64,000 nucleotides of DNA from Deltaproteobacteria bacterium HGW-Deltaproteobacteria-6 (GCA_002840435.1 PHAT01000007.1:62001-126000), one strand, 5' to 3'; counted from the stretch's first letter, positions 35,449-45,051 are shown. Numbers and translations are program-made. Notes: generated by a model not told the origin, from the sequence alone.

Positions 35449-38202
35449 ATGATCATGAAAAACGATAAAAAGACAAAGGGGCAGCTGATTGAAGAACTGG
35501 CGGCTCTTCGCTCTGAGCTCGAAAAACTCAAAGAGGAGGTGTGCAGCTTCCGGATGAGCGAAGAACGGTACCGGGACTTTGTGGAAAACGCCGCTGACGG
35601 TTGCGCGGAGTATGACCTTAAAGGACGCTGCACATTCTGCAACAAAGCGACTTACTCCCTGATAGGCAGCACCAGGGCGGAATACATACAGCGGCCCCAC
35701 CGTGACCGCTTTGCGACCGCGGAAGAAGCGGACAGAGTTCTGGCTGTCTTCAGGGAAATTTACCGGACAGGTATGACGGCCGATCTTATTGTGGTCGATA
35801 TGCTCTGCAAAGACGGATCCGTCAAGACGCTGGAATGCTCTATATCGCTGATCCGCGACGCTCAGGGAAATCCCGTCGGTTTCCGTAATATAGCCCGCGA
35901 CTTGACCGAACGGAAAAAAATGGAAGCCGAACGCGAACGGCACCGTACTTTCATCGATAACATCAGTGATGGCTGCTATGAGTTTGATTTGCAGGGTGAT
36001 ATCATTTTCTGCAATGAAGGTCTGCCCGCTATTTTCGGATATTCGCGGGATGAATTTTTGAAACTGGATCGCTTTCGGCGACATGTCAGCCGGGAATACG
36101 GCAAATACGTTTTTCGTTTATATGATGAAATGTACAGGAATAATATTCCCTCAAAAATACTGGAGTATAAGATATTACGCAGGGATGGGGAAATTCGTGA
36201 TTATGAGGCTTCGGTTTCACTGATCCGCGATCCGGCGGGTAAGGTCACCGGCTATCGCGGCATCGGCCGTGATATTACGGAACGTAAGAAAATAGAACAG
36301 GAGAAGGAACGCTATCGGGAATTTTTTGAAAATATTGAAGACGTCTGCGCCGAATATGATTTAAAAGGCAAATGTACCTTCTGTAATCAGGCGGCAGTCC
36401 GGGCTTTGGGCTATTCCCTGGAGGAGCTGCTTCACCTGAGCCATCATGAACGCTACCCCAACCGGGAAGAAGCGGACAAGATTTTCAACACGGTTCATGA
36501 AACCTATGTCAAAGCACTGCCTGTCAATGTGGTTGTGGCCAATATTTTATGCAAAGATGGAAAAATAAAAGCAATGGAATCTTCCCTGTCGCTGATTCGC
36601 GATGGAAGCGGCATGCCGACAGGCTTCCGCAGCATTGGCCGTGATGTGACCGAGCGCCTGAAAATAGAGCGGGAGAGGGAGCGTTATCGTGATTTTGTGG
36701 AAAGCATCGAAGATGCCTGTGCGGAGTTCGATCTGCGCGGCCGGTGTACGTTCTGCAACGAGGCGGCGCACCGGATGGTGAGGTATTCACGCAGAGAATA
36801 CATGCAGCTGCGGCATCATCAGCGCTATGCTTCACCGGAAGAAATCGAGCAGGTCTTTAAAACGTTTAACGGGATTTACCGGACCGGAATCCCCGCCAGA
36901 ATTTATACGGCCAGCCTTCTTTGCAAAGACGGCGGCACCAAGGCTGTGGAATCCATCGTGACGCTGATCCGTGATGCGAAAGGCAACCCCGTCGGTTTCC
37001 GCAATATCGGCCGGGATGTCACGATGCGGGAAAAAATGGAAGAAGAACAGGAACGCCTGCGCGAACAACTCAATCAGGCCAGGAAAATGGAAGCGATCGG
37101 CACACTGGCCGGCGGCGTCGCACATGATTTTAACAACCTGCTGATGGGGATTCAGGGTTATACGTCCCTGATGCTTCTGGATACCGATCCGCGACATTCC
37201 CATTATTCACAGCTCAAGGCCATTGAATCTCATGTCCGGAGCGGTGCGGATTTAACCCGACAGCTTCTGGGATACGCCCGTGGCGGGCGCTATGAGGTGA
37301 AGCCGGTTAATCTCAATAAGATTGTCGATAAATCCGCTGACATGTTCGGCCGCACCAAGAAAGAAATTGTTATGGAGCGGGATCTGGCGGAAGATTTGTG
37401 GATTGTGGACGCGGACCGTGGGCAAATGGGACAGGTATTGCTGAACCTTTTTGTTAACGCCTGGCATGCCATGCCCGGGGGCGGCGAAATTTACATCAAA
37501 ACGAGGAATGTGGTGCTGGAGAGGTCCCATGTCCGGAGCCTGGATATACAGCCGGGTCCTTATGTTAAACTGACCGTTAAGGATACGGGCGTGGGCATGG
37601 ATGAGATTACCAGAGAGAGGCTTTTCGAACCTTTTTTCACCACAAAGGAAATGGGTGTGGTGAGAGGAACCGGATTGGAACTGGCCTCTGTGTATGGCAT
37701 TATCAAAGGGCATAAGGGCGCCATCAATGTTCAGAGCGAAAAAGGAAAAGGGGCAACCTTCAATATCTATCTGCCCGCTTCCTTTAAAGACGTCGTCCGG
37801 CAGGACGAACCCCAAAAAGCAACTTTGCAGGGCCGGGAAACCATTCTGCTTGTGGATGATGAAAAGAGCATCATGGATGTTGTCGGTGAAATGATCAAGG
37901 GGTTAGGTTACCGTTTGATGACGGCTGAGAACGGGGAAAATGCCGTGGATGTCTACCGGGCCAATCCGGGTCGCATCGATCTGGTGATCATGGATATGAT
38001 TATGCCGGGATTGGGCGGCGGAGCGGCTATTGATGCCATTCGGGCGGAAAATCCCGACGCCAGAATTATTCTCTGCAGCGGATACAGCCTCAACGGCGAG
38101 GCGCAGGATATCCTGAAACGGGGCGGCGTTATCAGTTTTATGCAAAAACCGTTTGAGCTGGCGGACCTTTCGCAAAAAATACGGGGTGTGCTGGATAAAT
38201 AA
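35449..38202 (+). CDS. Hybrid sensor histidine kinase with four PAS domains and a receiver
   Basis: 917 residues, no transmembrane segments, so cytoplasmic. A coiled coil (10-35) precedes four PAS domains (about 40-160, 165-285, 290-410, 413-535), a HisKA helix with His559 in GGVAHDFNN, a HATPase with NLFVNAWHAM and DTGVGM, and a receiver with Asp849. PAS 1, 3 and 4 share a pattern C-x8-C-x2-C plus a later LCKDG: Cys52/61/64/120, 300/309/312/368, 424/433/436/492; PAS2 keeps only Cys176 and Cys188. The pattern could hold a metal or Fe-S centre or sense redox. The G2 box reads GTGLELA, with Glu in place of the usual Gly. Follows a lipoprotein gene by 12 bases. Confidence 0.92.
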   Translation: MIMKNDKKTKGQLIEELAALRSELEKLKEEVCSFRMSEERYRDFVENAADGCAEYDLKGRCTFCNKATYSLIGSTRAEYIQRPHRDRFATAEEADRVLAVFREIYRTGMTADLIVVDMLCKDGSVKTLECSISLIRDAQGNPVGFRNIARDLTERKKMEAERERHRTFIDNISDGCYEFDLQGDIIFCNEGLPAIFGYSRDEFLKLDRFRRHVSREYGKYVFRLYDEMYRNNIPSKILEYKILRRDGEIRDYEASVSLIRDPAGKVTGYRGIGRDITERKKIEQEKERYREFFENIEDVCAEYDLKGKCTFCNQAAVRALGYSLEELLHLSHHERYPNREEADKIFNTVHETYVKALPVNVVVANILCKDGKIKAMESSLSLIRDGSGMPTGFRSIGRDVTERLKIERERERYRDFVESIEDACAEFDLRGRCTFCNEAAHRMVRYSRREYMQLRHHQRYASPEEIEQVFKTFNGIYRTGIPARIYTASLLCKDGGTKAVESIVTLIRDAKGNPVGFRNIGRDVTMREKMEEEQERLREQLNQARKMEAIGTLAGGVAHDFNNLLMGIQGYTSLMLLDTDPRHSHYSQLKAIESHVRSGADLTRQLLGYARGGRYEVKPVNLNKIVDKSADMFGRTKKEIVMERDLAEDLWIVDADRGQMGQVLLNLFVNAWHAMPGGGEIYIKTRNVVLERSHVRSLDIQPGPYVKLTVKDTGVGMDEITRERLFEPFFTTKEMGVVRGTGLELASVYGIIKGHKGAINVQSEKGKGATFNIYLPASFKDVVRQDEPQKATLQGRETILLVDDEKSIMDVVGEMIKGLGYRLMTAENGENAVDVYRANPGRIDLVIMDMIMPGLGGGAAIDAIRAENPDARIILCSGYSLNGEAQDILKRGGVISFMQKPFELADLSQKIRGVLDK

Positions 38203-38237
38203 TTGCATGGAGCGGCCTTGCCGCCCGCAGGCATGGT

Positions 38238-38284
38238 CGCGTGACCCCGCGTGACCTTCAGGTCATCAGGTCATCAGGTCATTC
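38238..38284. repeat. Short tandem repeats with hairpin potential
   Basis: Two copies of CGCGTGACC (38238-38246, 38248-38256) are followed by three near-copies of GGTCATCA (38261-38284). TGACC and GGTCA units are complementary, so hairpins such as 38252-38265 form in several registers. Lies between the convergent kinase and nuclease genes and may end transcription. Confidence 0.6.
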
Positions 38285-38294
38285 AAACCGTTCC

Positions 38295-39251
38295 CTACTT
38301 TCCTTTAAAAAGATAGCGCTCAAAAAAGCGGTTATAGGCTGTCCAGTCGGACTCGGTATTGGCGGCGTCGGCGGCCACAAAGCTTTGAAATGCATTGAGC
38401 TTGGCGTCAAGATCGTCCATGAAATGAATGACCAGCGCTTCCATGGTTTTCGGGCGTTTGGGCGAACCGTATTCAAATTCGCCGTGATGGCTTAAAATGA
38501 TATGCCGCAATTCGAGCGCGAGCTGCGGCGGAAAATCGGCGATGGCTTCCATTTTTTTGTTGATCATTTCCACGCCCATTACCAGATGACCGATCATCCG
38601 GCCTTCATCACTGTAGGCAATCAGGCCGTCATAGGAGAATTCGTAAATTTTGCCGATGTCGTGCAGCATCCCGCCGGCAATCAGCAGGTCCCTGTTTAAT
38701 TGCGGATAATGCCGGGCTGCGTGGTCCAGCAGGCGCACCACGGAAAGCGTGTGCTCCAGCAGGCCCCCCAGATAAATGTGATGAAAGCCTTTGGCCGCCG
38801 GCGCCCGCTGAAAAAGTTCAGCCGTTTTTTCGTCATGAAAAAAAGCGGTGAGAAGATTTTTTAACGGTTCGGATGAAATGGTGCCGATGTAAGCAAGGAT
38901 GTCCTGAAACATTGCCTCGGTGTTCATTTTGCTGACCGGCAGATAATCCGACGGATCCGTGTCTTCCGGCGCGCAGAGCTTAATGGTGACGATGGATATC
39001 TGAAGCGTATTGCGGTAACTCTGCGCCCGTCCTTCGATAAAAATAATGTCGCCTTTTTTAAAGACGCGATCCCATTCTGCGGCGTTATCCCAGACCTTGC
39101 CGTCCGTTTCGCCCGTTTTGTCCTTGAGGCGGACGTTCAAATAGGCCGACCCTTTCTGGGAGAAGGCCATGCTTTTTTCCGCGACTAAAAATGAAGAAGC
39201 GATTTTATCGCCGGGCTTGATGTCCTGAAGATAGATTTCTTTGGTTTTCAA
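38295..39251 (-). CDS. YhaM-like 3'-5' exoribonuclease, OB-fold plus HD domain
   Basis: 318 residues. An N-terminal OB-fold nucleic-acid-binding domain (about 10-95: LNVRLKDKTGETDGKVWD) is joined to an HD metal-hydrolase domain with HHIYLGGLLEHTLSV and GGMLHDIGK; the later HIILSHHGEFEYGSPK adds ligands. This is the architecture of Bacillus YhaM, which degrades RNA or ssDNA from the 3' end. Its role in this organism is not known. It reads convergently with the kinase gene. Confidence 0.85.
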   Translation of the reverse strand: MKTKEIYLQDIKPGDKIASSFLVAEKSMAFSQKGSAYLNVRLKDKTGETDGKVWDNAAEWDRVFKKGDIIFIEGRAQSYRNTLQISIVTIKLCAPEDTDPSDYLPVSKMNTEAMFQDILAYIGTISSEPLKNLLTAFFHDEKTAELFQRAPAAKGFHHIYLGGLLEHTLSVVRLLDHAARHYPQLNRDLLIAGGMLHDIGKIYEFSYDGLIAYSDEGRMIGHLVMGVEMINKKMEAIADFPPQLALELRHIILSHHGEFEYGSPKRPKTMEALVIHFMDDLDAKLNAFQSFVAADAANTESDWTAYNRFFERYLFKGK

Positions 39252-39394
39252 ATGAACCGCCTTTCTAAAAAAAATATTCCTGTTTTTCGTATCAGCCGTT
39301 GTTCAAGAATAACTGCAGCATTTTTTAATATCATAACCGGCATAAAGGGCCGCAATGGATAGAAATGCAGTCGTCTTGCCACCCGCATGGGTGG

Positions 39395-41338
39395 TTATTT
39401 CTTAACGGCCCCTGAGGGTTTTTCTCTCAATATCCGGTGATCTCCCACGCGCACGGTCAGTTTGCTTGTGTCAAAATATTCCATGAGCGGAATGATATAT
39501 TTGCGCGAAAGTCCCGTCAAATCTTTAAAAGTTGCCGGCGTCGCCTGATTGTCCCGGATAAGCTGAGCCTTGTAATCTTCGCGTAATCCGGCGAGCGCTT
39601 CGCGTGCAAAGCACAGCTCTTCATTGATCTTGATGAGCTCTCCGTCTTTGATCATTAGCTTGACAATGGTTTGGGCCTTGGTTTTTTGATCTTTGAAACC
39701 GTTGATGACATCAGAAAGAGACGGCGGGGTCAATCCGGCCTGCGCATAAGTCGATGCGATGGATTGACGTAGAGCGTCCTCGTCACCGGCCAGCTGAACA
39801 AGATGGGAGGCCAGCCGGACGCTGTCCTTATCGCTGACGATGACTTCTTTTTTGCCGAGACTGGCGAGCACCATGTTAAAGAGTTTGGCTGATACCGCGG
39901 CGGCCAGCGCCGCCTTGAGTTCTTCCTTGGAGATGCCTTCCTGCAAAGGATTTTTCTTGTGGTAGTCTGCAAGACTCTTCATCAGCAGCTCCTCCAGATG
40001 AGCATACAAATGAACGGAAAGAGCCGTCGTGTCGTCGCCTGAAAGCAGGATGGCCTGATGACTGGAAAATAGTTTTTCCAGCGCCTCCCGGATTTTTTTA
40101 ACATTCATACCCAGTCGAAAAGCGAGCGACCGGATGTTGATGCCGCCGAAACCGGCCCGTTCCAGCATAACGGATATTTTTTCCGGCAATGCGCCGTTTT
40201 GCAGGATCTGCAAATCATTCAGGATCTTTTTATTATTTCTTTTGTGTTTGCCGGGGAGCGGATCGAGAATCCGGCCGCCGCCGATCGTGGTGACCGGTGA
40301 ATAGCTGCGCAGCACAAAATGATCGCCTGCAACGACCACATCCTCGCAGGCGAGGATAAGCTGGGCAAAAGATTTTTCACCAGGCGCAAGTTCGTCTGTT
40401 TCCAGCAGCACAATGCGCGTCATGATTTCGGCCGTGCCGGTGTGCAGCCGGACCAGTGCCCGGTTTTTCAGCTTCCGCGTATTGGCGGAAAGGTATTCAA
40501 AAAACACATCCAGCCTTTGTGTGGGCCAGACCGTTTGCGGCCGCACCAGAACATTGCCCCGTTCCAGCGTCGATTTTTCAATACCCTGCAGATTGATGGC
40601 GGTTCGCTGGCCGCTGAAAGCTTCTTCCACGGATGCGTTGTGCACTTGAATGCCCCGGATGCGCGCGGCAATGTTTTCGGGCAGAATCTGGATGTCTTCA
40701 CCCACTTTGATTTTATCGGAAATCAGTGTGCCTGTTACGACGGTGCCGAAGCCTTTCATGGTAAAAATACGATCAACCGGCAGGCGGAAAATACCATCGT
40801 CGTTTTTATCTTTCAAGCGGCTGACGATTTTATCCATTTCGGTAAGCAGCTCCTGGACGCCGGTTTGTTTTACCGCCGAAACCGGCACGATGGGCGCACC
40901 GTCCAGGAAAGTACCTTTCAGATAGTCGGCAATTTCGGAACGCACCAGATCCAGCCAGTCTTTTTCCACCAGGTCAATTTTAGTGAGAGCGACCAGTCCC
41001 GTCGTGATTCCCAAAAGCGAGCAGATCTGAAGATGTTCCTTTGTCTGCGGCATAACGCCTTCATCTGCGGCGATGACCATCAGGACCATATCGATGCCGG
41101 CTGCGCCCGCTACCATGTGCTTGATAAACTTTTCGTGGCCCGGGACATCGACAATTCCGATCGTAGGACCGGACGGAAGCGAAAGGGAGGCAAATCCCAG
41201 TTCGATGGTAATGCCTCTTTCTTTTTCCTCTTTGAGGCGGTCGGTATCAATACCGGTCAAAGCCTTGATTAAGGAGGTTTTTCCATGATCCACGTGACCG
41301 GCTGTTCCCAAAACAAAATGTTGCATGCTTTTTTCCAT
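39395..41338 (-). CDS. selB: Selenocysteine-specific elongation factor SelB
   Basis: 647 residues. GTPase motifs [27 protein letters not shown] and TKIDLVEK lie in the first 140 residues; EF-Tu-like beta domains follow, and the C-terminal 250 residues form winged helices that bind the SECIS RNA hairpin. SelB carries Sec-tRNA to in-frame UGA codons, so the organism should use selenocysteine. No selA, selD, selC or selenoprotein gene is visible here. ATG 41338 or 41326 could be the start. Confidence 0.95.
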   Translation of the reverse strand: MEKSMQHFVLGTAGHVDHGKTSLIKALTGIDTDRLKEEKERGITIELGFASLSLPSGPTIGIVDVPGHEKFIKHMVAGAAGIDMVLMVIAADEGVMPQTKEHLQICSLLGITTGLVALTKIDLVEKDWLDLVRSEIADYLKGTFLDGAPIVPVSAVKQTGVQELLTEMDKIVSRLKDKNDDGIFRLPVDRIFTMKGFGTVVTGTLISDKIKVGEDIQILPENIAARIRGIQVHNASVEEAFSGQRTAINLQGIEKSTLERGNVLVRPQTVWPTQRLDVFFEYLSANTRKLKNRALVRLHTGTAEIMTRIVLLETDELAPGEKSFAQLILACEDVVVAGDHFVLRSYSPVTTIGGGRILDPLPGKHKRNNKKILNDLQILQNGALPEKISVMLERAGFGGINIRSLAFRLGMNVKKIREALEKLFSSHQAILLSGDDTTALSVHLYAHLEELLMKSLADYHKKNPLQEGISKEELKAALAAAVSAKLFNMVLASLGKKEVIVSDKDSVRLASHLVQLAGDEDALRQSIASTYAQAGLTPPSLSDVINGFKDQKTKAQTIVKLMIKDGELIKINEELCFAREALAGLREDYKAQLIRDNQATPATFKDLTGLSRKYIIPLMEYFDTSKLTVRVGDHRILREKPSGAVKK

Positions 41339-41515
41339 TATCTCAATTTTTTACGATGACTGGAATAACAAACTCCCATCTTTTTCACAACATCATATTT
41401 CCGGAAATAATGGAGAAATCATGGTCAGCTTAGACGCACGTGAAAAACGGGCCATGATTTAATTCTTGAAAATACGTTTTGGAATTGTTAGATAACAGAA
41501 AAACGAGGTGTTTTT

Positions 41516-41932
41516 TTGCGTATTCTGGGTTTGGATTACGGCGAAAAGAGAATCGGTGTGGCGGTTTGTGACGAACTGGGCATGACGGCGCAGGGGCTGC
41601 CGACACTGGTTCGTAAAACGAAGAAGCATGATTTGGAAATTTTGAATAATTGGATTCGAAATTATTCTGTGGAGAGTATTGTGATTGGCTACCCTCTGCG
41701 GCTGGATGGTTCCGAAGGGATTCAGTGTGAAAAGGTCAACCGGTTTGCCCGCCTGCTCAATAAAACATTTTCCCTGCCGGTGATAAAATGGTCAGAGACG
41801 ATGTCCACGAAGGATGCTGAAGAAATACTGATTTCATCCGGCGTCCGCTGGCAAAAAAGAAAAGAAAAAGTGGATCAGCTGGCGGCTTGTCTGATTCTGC
41901 AAAACTATCTGGATTGCGCCGACAAATCATAG
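41516..41932 (+). CDS. ruvX: YqgF/RuvX RNase H-fold resolvase
   Basis: 138 residues. LGLDYGEKRIGVAV (first catalytic Asp), IVIGYPLRLDG, the SETMSTKDAE segment and the final VDQLAACLILQNYL match the Holliday junction resolvase-like/pre-16S rRNA nuclease family. TTG start with GAGG(TG) six bases upstream. mltG follows after 66 bases, a common neighbour. Confidence 0.93.
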   Translation: MRILGLDYGEKRIGVAVCDELGMTAQGLPTLVRKTKKHDLEILNNWIRNYSVESIVIGYPLRLDGSEGIQCEKVNRFARLLNKTFSLPVIKWSETMSTKDAEEILISSGVRWQKRKEKVDQLAACLILQNYLDCADKS

Positions 41933-41998
41933 GCCGGATGGTTTTTATCCCCGCCTGTTCGCTGTTTCAATTATTTTCAGAAATGCTGTGTGCGAAAC

Positions 41999-43021
41999 AT
42001 GAAAAAAAATGCAAAAAAAGCTTTATTTTACGCTTTTATACTGCCCGGTATCGCGGCAATTGTGCTGGGAACGTGTCTGCTCATTTATGCGAAAGCGCCG
42101 ATTGATGTGGCGAAAGCCAGGGTCGTATTGGTCGATATCCCGACAGGCGCCGGTTTTATTGAGGTGACAAACATTCTCAGTGACGCCGGTTTGGTTGAAA
42201 ACAGACTTCTGTTCTATGGCGTAGCCGCGGTCAAAAGGGGCATCCGGTCTATTCGCGCCGGTGAATACGAGTTTAACACGTCGCTTTCCCCGTCTGAAAT
42301 GATTGATAAACTTATCCACGGGGATATTAAAAATTATATTGTAACGATTCATGAGGATTATTCGCTGAAGGAGATTGCCGCGCGTCTCAAAGAATACAAG
42401 CTGATCGATGAAAAAGCCTTTTTTGAACTGGCGGAGAATAAGGAGTTTTTATCATCCATGAAAGTTCCGGGCGGTTCGATTGAAGGGTATCTCTTTCCTG
42501 ATACGTATTTTTTGAATCGTTCCATGAGTACAAGGCAGATTGCACGGGTTATGGTGGATCGTTTCTGGCGTAAAATTACACCGGAAATGATCAACAAAGC
42601 GCAGCAAAAAGGCCTGTCACTTCATCAGTTTGTCACGCTGGCCTCGCTGGTCGGGAAAGAAACCGGGTATTCCGCCGAAAAGCCGGTGATCGCAGCTGTT
42701 TTCTATAACCGCTTGAAAAAGAGAATGCCACTCCAGAGCGACCCGACTGCTGTTTACGATCTGAAAGATTTCAATGGGAAAGTTCTGCGAAGCCATTATA
42801 AAAGAGAATCTCCTTACAATACTTATGTTATCAGGGGATTGCCTCCGGGGCCCATTGCCAATCCCGGGCTGGATTCCTTTCAGGCGGTTCTCAATCCTGC
42901 GGAGGTTGGTTACCTTTATTTTGTTTCTCGAAAAGATGGCACACACTTTTTTTCAGCATCCCTGAATGATCATAACAATGCCGTGAACCGTTTTCGCAGC
43001 GTCACCCGAACGGGCGAATGA
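41999..43021 (+). CDS. mltG: Endolytic murein transglycosylase MltG (YceG)
   Basis: 340 residues with one N-terminal transmembrane helix (about 10-30), a LysM-like region and the YceG catalytic domain. The catalytic glutamate is in LASLVGKETGYSAEKP, and LQSDPTAVYD, SPYNTYVIRGLPPGPIANPG are hallmarks. It cuts nascent glycan strands and so sets strand length. ATG 41999 is used; a GTG at 41990 is possible. It sits between ruvX and the dcw cluster. Confidence 0.93.
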   Translation: MKKNAKKALFYAFILPGIAAIVLGTCLLIYAKAPIDVAKARVVLVDIPTGAGFIEVTNILSDAGLVENRLLFYGVAAVKRGIRSIRAGEYEFNTSLSPSEMIDKLIHGDIKNYIVTIHEDYSLKEIAARLKEYKLIDEKAFFELAENKEFLSSMKVPGGSIEGYLFPDTYFLNRSMSTRQIARVMVDRFWRKITPEMINKAQQKGLSLHQFVTLASLVGKETGYSAEKPVIAAVFYNRLKKRMPLQSDPTAVYDLKDFNGKVLRSHYKRESPYNTYVIRGLPPGPIANPGLDSFQAVLNPAEVGYLYFVSRKDGTHFFSASLNDHNNAVNRFRSVTRTGE

Positions 43022-43026
43022 AGGAA

Positions 43027-43054
43027 GCAACCGGTAATTAAATCGGTTTGTTGC
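43027..43054 (+). terminator. Weak terminator-like hairpin after mltG
   Basis: GCAAC pairs with GTTGC and AACCG with CGGTT around an A/T loop, just behind the mltG stop; very A/T-rich sequence follows (43057-43095) but no clean T run. It may separate mltG from the dcw operon. Confidence 0.35.
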
Positions 43055-43245
43055 CTAAATATATAATATAATTATTTATTTATATTTATTCCCATCTGCT
43101 TTTCCGCGTTATCCGCATCGAATCAATAGGCTTTCCAGGCTGACCGAATAATCTTTCACATAAATCGGTTATTCCGATCTTTGGACATTTCCTGTTTTCT
43201 CAGTGATTTTAAGTTATTTGATTAGAAAAAAGATTCATTTTTTTC

Positions 43246-43274
43246 TTGACAAAGCCATTTTCCCTCTCTATAGT
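43246..43274 (+). promoter_or_regulatory. Strong sigma-70 promoter of the dcw operon
   Basis: TTGACA (43246-43251) and TATAGT (43269-43274) are 17 bp apart. The transcript would start near 43281, right at the first GTGG repeat, 35 bases before mraZ. It is the best promoter in the window. Confidence 0.8.
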
Positions 43275-43281
43275 CAGCCAC

Positions 43282-43306
43282 GTGGAGTAAAGTGGCTTAT
43301 TGTGGA
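43282..43306 (+). promoter_or_regulatory. MraZ-binding repeats
   Basis: Three units GTGGA (43282), GTGGC (43292) and GTGGA (43302) are exactly 10 bp apart. MraZ in other bacteria binds three or more TGG(G)-type direct repeats separated by five bases near its own promoter. Here the repeats cover the transcript start and the 5' leader, and the third overlaps the mraZ Shine-Dalgarno GGAGG. Autoregulation of the operon is inferred. Confidence 0.7.
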
Positions 43307-43315
43307 GGGGTTCTG

Positions 43316-43762
43316 GTGTCTGATTTTCGTGGCCAATATCATCACAGCATTGATGAAAAAGGGAGAATCATCTTCCCGTCCAAGTTCCGCGACATATTCG
43401 CGGAAAAATATGACAATAGAATGGTCGTTACGAACTGGGACGGATATTTAATTGTATTCCCCTTTGCCGAATGGCGCATCATTGAGGAAAAAGTAGCACA
43501 AAAGCCCATCCTGAACAAGGGGTTTCGTGATTTTCAGCGTTTCTTTATGTCCGGAGCCGTGGACTGCAATCTGGATAGTCAGGGGCGGGTGCTGATTCCG
43601 CCGACCTTACGCGAATATGCGAAACTGGAAAAAGATATCATCCTGGCAGGAATGCTGAAGAATATAGAGATCTGGCCCAAAGACCGGTTTGAGGAAAAAA
43701 TGAAATCATCCGGTAGCGAAGTAGACAAAGACAACGACATCGCCGCTGATCTGGGAATATGA
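43316..43762 (+). CDS. mraZ: Transcriptional regulator MraZ
   Basis: 148 residues with two AbrB-like halves: [22 protein letters not shown] and [21 protein letters not shown], each with the DxxGR motif. It forms rings and controls the dcw operon. GTG 43316 is the start: GGAGGGG lies upstream and the product then begins one residue off the usual MxxFRG. A longer frame from 43292 overlaps the repeats and is rejected. First gene of the cluster. Confidence 0.95.
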   Translation: MSDFRGQYHHSIDEKGRIIFPSKFRDIFAEKYDNRMVVTNWDGYLIVFPFAEWRIIEEKVAQKPILNKGFRDFQRFFMSGAVDCNLDSQGRVLIPPTLREYAKLEKDIILAGMLKNIEIWPKDRFEEKMKSSGSEVDKDNDIAADLGI

Positions 43763-43764
43763 TC

Positions 43765-44700
43765 ATGAGCGCCGACTTCTCTCACGAGCCGGTAATGCGG
43801 GAAGAAGCGCTGTCGTGGCTGGTGGTGAATAAAACCGGTACTTACGTGGACGGCACGATCGGCGGCGCGGGGCATGCCAGTGCGATTCTGGAGCAGACCG
43901 AAGCCAAGCTGATCGGAATAGATTGCGATGCGGACGCGCTTACTGCGGCCCGCGAGAGACTGGCGCCATTCGGATCGCGCGTCATCCTCGTCAAGGCAAA
44001 CTTTGCCGATCTGAGACAGGTACTGGAAGAATTGCATATTGAAAAAGTTGATGGCGTGCTCCTGGATTTAGGCGTTTCTTCCCATCAACTGGATGCGGCG
44101 CACCGGGGATTCAGTTTCAGTAAGGTCGCGCCGCTGGATATGCGAATGGATCAGGACTTGAAGCTTCGCGCTTATGATATTGTCAACCATTTCGCGCCAA
44201 CTGAGCTGGAAAAGATTATCAGGTTATACGGGGAAGAAAGAATGGCTGCAAGAATCACCAGGGCGATATTGCGAAAAAGGCAGACCTCGCCGATTGAAAC
44301 AACGGTGGAGCTGGCAGGTCTTGTTGCGCAAGTCATGCCGCAGGGCATGAAGCATCAAAAGATTCATCCCGCCACTCGAACTTTTCAGGCACTAAGAATA
44401 GCGGTTAATCAGGAGCTCGATTCCATCGTTCCGGGGATAGAAGGCGCCATCGGCGCGCTTTCCGCGGGCGGGCGCATCGGAGTGATTTCCTTTCACTCGC
44501 TCGAGGACCGCATTGTTAAAAATACTTTTCGCGATCTGGCGGCGACCTGCGTTTGTCCGAAGGACATTCCCTACTGTGTTTGTCACAAGCAGGCTTCCGT
44601 AAAAGTTTTAACACGCAAAGCGGTGGTGCCCTCCGTCTTGGAGTGCCGGCAAAACCCGCGGGCCCGCAGCGCGAAGCTGCGCATAGCAGAGAGGATTTAA
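43765..44700 (+). CDS. rsmH: 16S rRNA m4C1402 methyltransferase RsmH
   Basis: 311 residues. FSHEPVMREEAL at the start, the SAM loop YVDGTIGGAGHASAIL, LLDLGVSSHQLD, and IGVISFHSLEDRIVKN are diagnostic of RsmH (MraW). It N4-methylates C1402 in the decoding centre. ATG 43765 has GGGA eight bases upstream; ATG 43759 overlaps the mraZ stop and is an alternative. Confidence 0.97.
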   Translation: MSADFSHEPVMREEALSWLVVNKTGTYVDGTIGGAGHASAILEQTEAKLIGIDCDADALTAARERLAPFGSRVILVKANFADLRQVLEELHIEKVDGVLLDLGVSSHQLDAAHRGFSFSKVAPLDMRMDQDLKLRAYDIVNHFAPTELEKIIRLYGEERMAARITRAILRKRQTSPIETTVELAGLVAQVMPQGMKHQKIHPATRTFQALRIAVNQELDSIVPGIEGAIGALSAGGRIGVISFHSLEDRIVKNTFRDLAATCVCPKDIPYCVCHKQASVKVLTRKAVVPSVLECRQNPRARSAKLRIAERI

Positions 44701-44701
44701 G

Positions 44702-45049
44702 ATGGAGCAGACGCTGGGAACCCAGCCCATTGTCCGGAACAGGCCTGTTAAAGAACCTGCCGCCGCTACTTTCGGTGTTAAGTATCCGACCTTTATCGTG
44801 GTGGCTCTTGTCCTGATGTTTGTTGCGCTGATTTATGTCGGTTCGCACATCCGCATGACCCAGATGGAGTATGATATTGCCGCAGCATTGAATGCCAAAG
44901 AAAATTTACTCGAAGAACAGAAGAAACTGAAACTGGAATTAGCAATGCTTAAAGCGCCGCAGAGAATTGAAGATATCGCCCGCAATAAGTTGCGGATGTC
45001 TTATCCCTCTGCGGAGCAGGTGATTGTCTTAAAACAAACGGGGAAGTGA
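44702..45049 (+). CDS. ftsL: Cell division protein FtsL
   Basis: 115 residues: short cytoplasmic tail, one transmembrane helix (about 32-52) and a periplasmic leucine-zipper-like coil (MEYDIAAALNAKENLLEEQK) ending in IARNKLRMSYP, as in FtsL. It forms the FtsQLB complex that activates FtsW-FtsI. Placement between rsmH and ftsI supports the call. GAGAGGA precedes the ATG. Confidence 0.9.
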   Translation: MEQTLGTQPIVRNRPVKEPAAATFGVKYPTFIVVALVLMFVALIYVGSHIRMTQMEYDIAAALNAKENLLEEQKKLKLELAMLKAPQRIEDIARNKLRMSYPSAEQVIVLKQTGK

Positions 45050-45051
45050 GT

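Noticed and set aside
35239-36084. A 281-codon minus-strand frame
   Set aside because: Runs across the end of the lipoprotein gene and the start of the kinase gene, antisense; shadow.
40319-41272. A 317-codon plus-strand frame
   Set aside because: It is antisense to selB, whose motifs are unmistakable; composition is that of a shadow frame.
39252-41515. A tRNA-Sec gene near selB
   Set aside because: The flanking gaps show no acceptor stem or TTCGA loop.
43292-43315. Earlier mraZ start
   Set aside because: It would lie on the GTGG repeats and add eight residues not seen in the family; GTG 43316 has the GGAGG.
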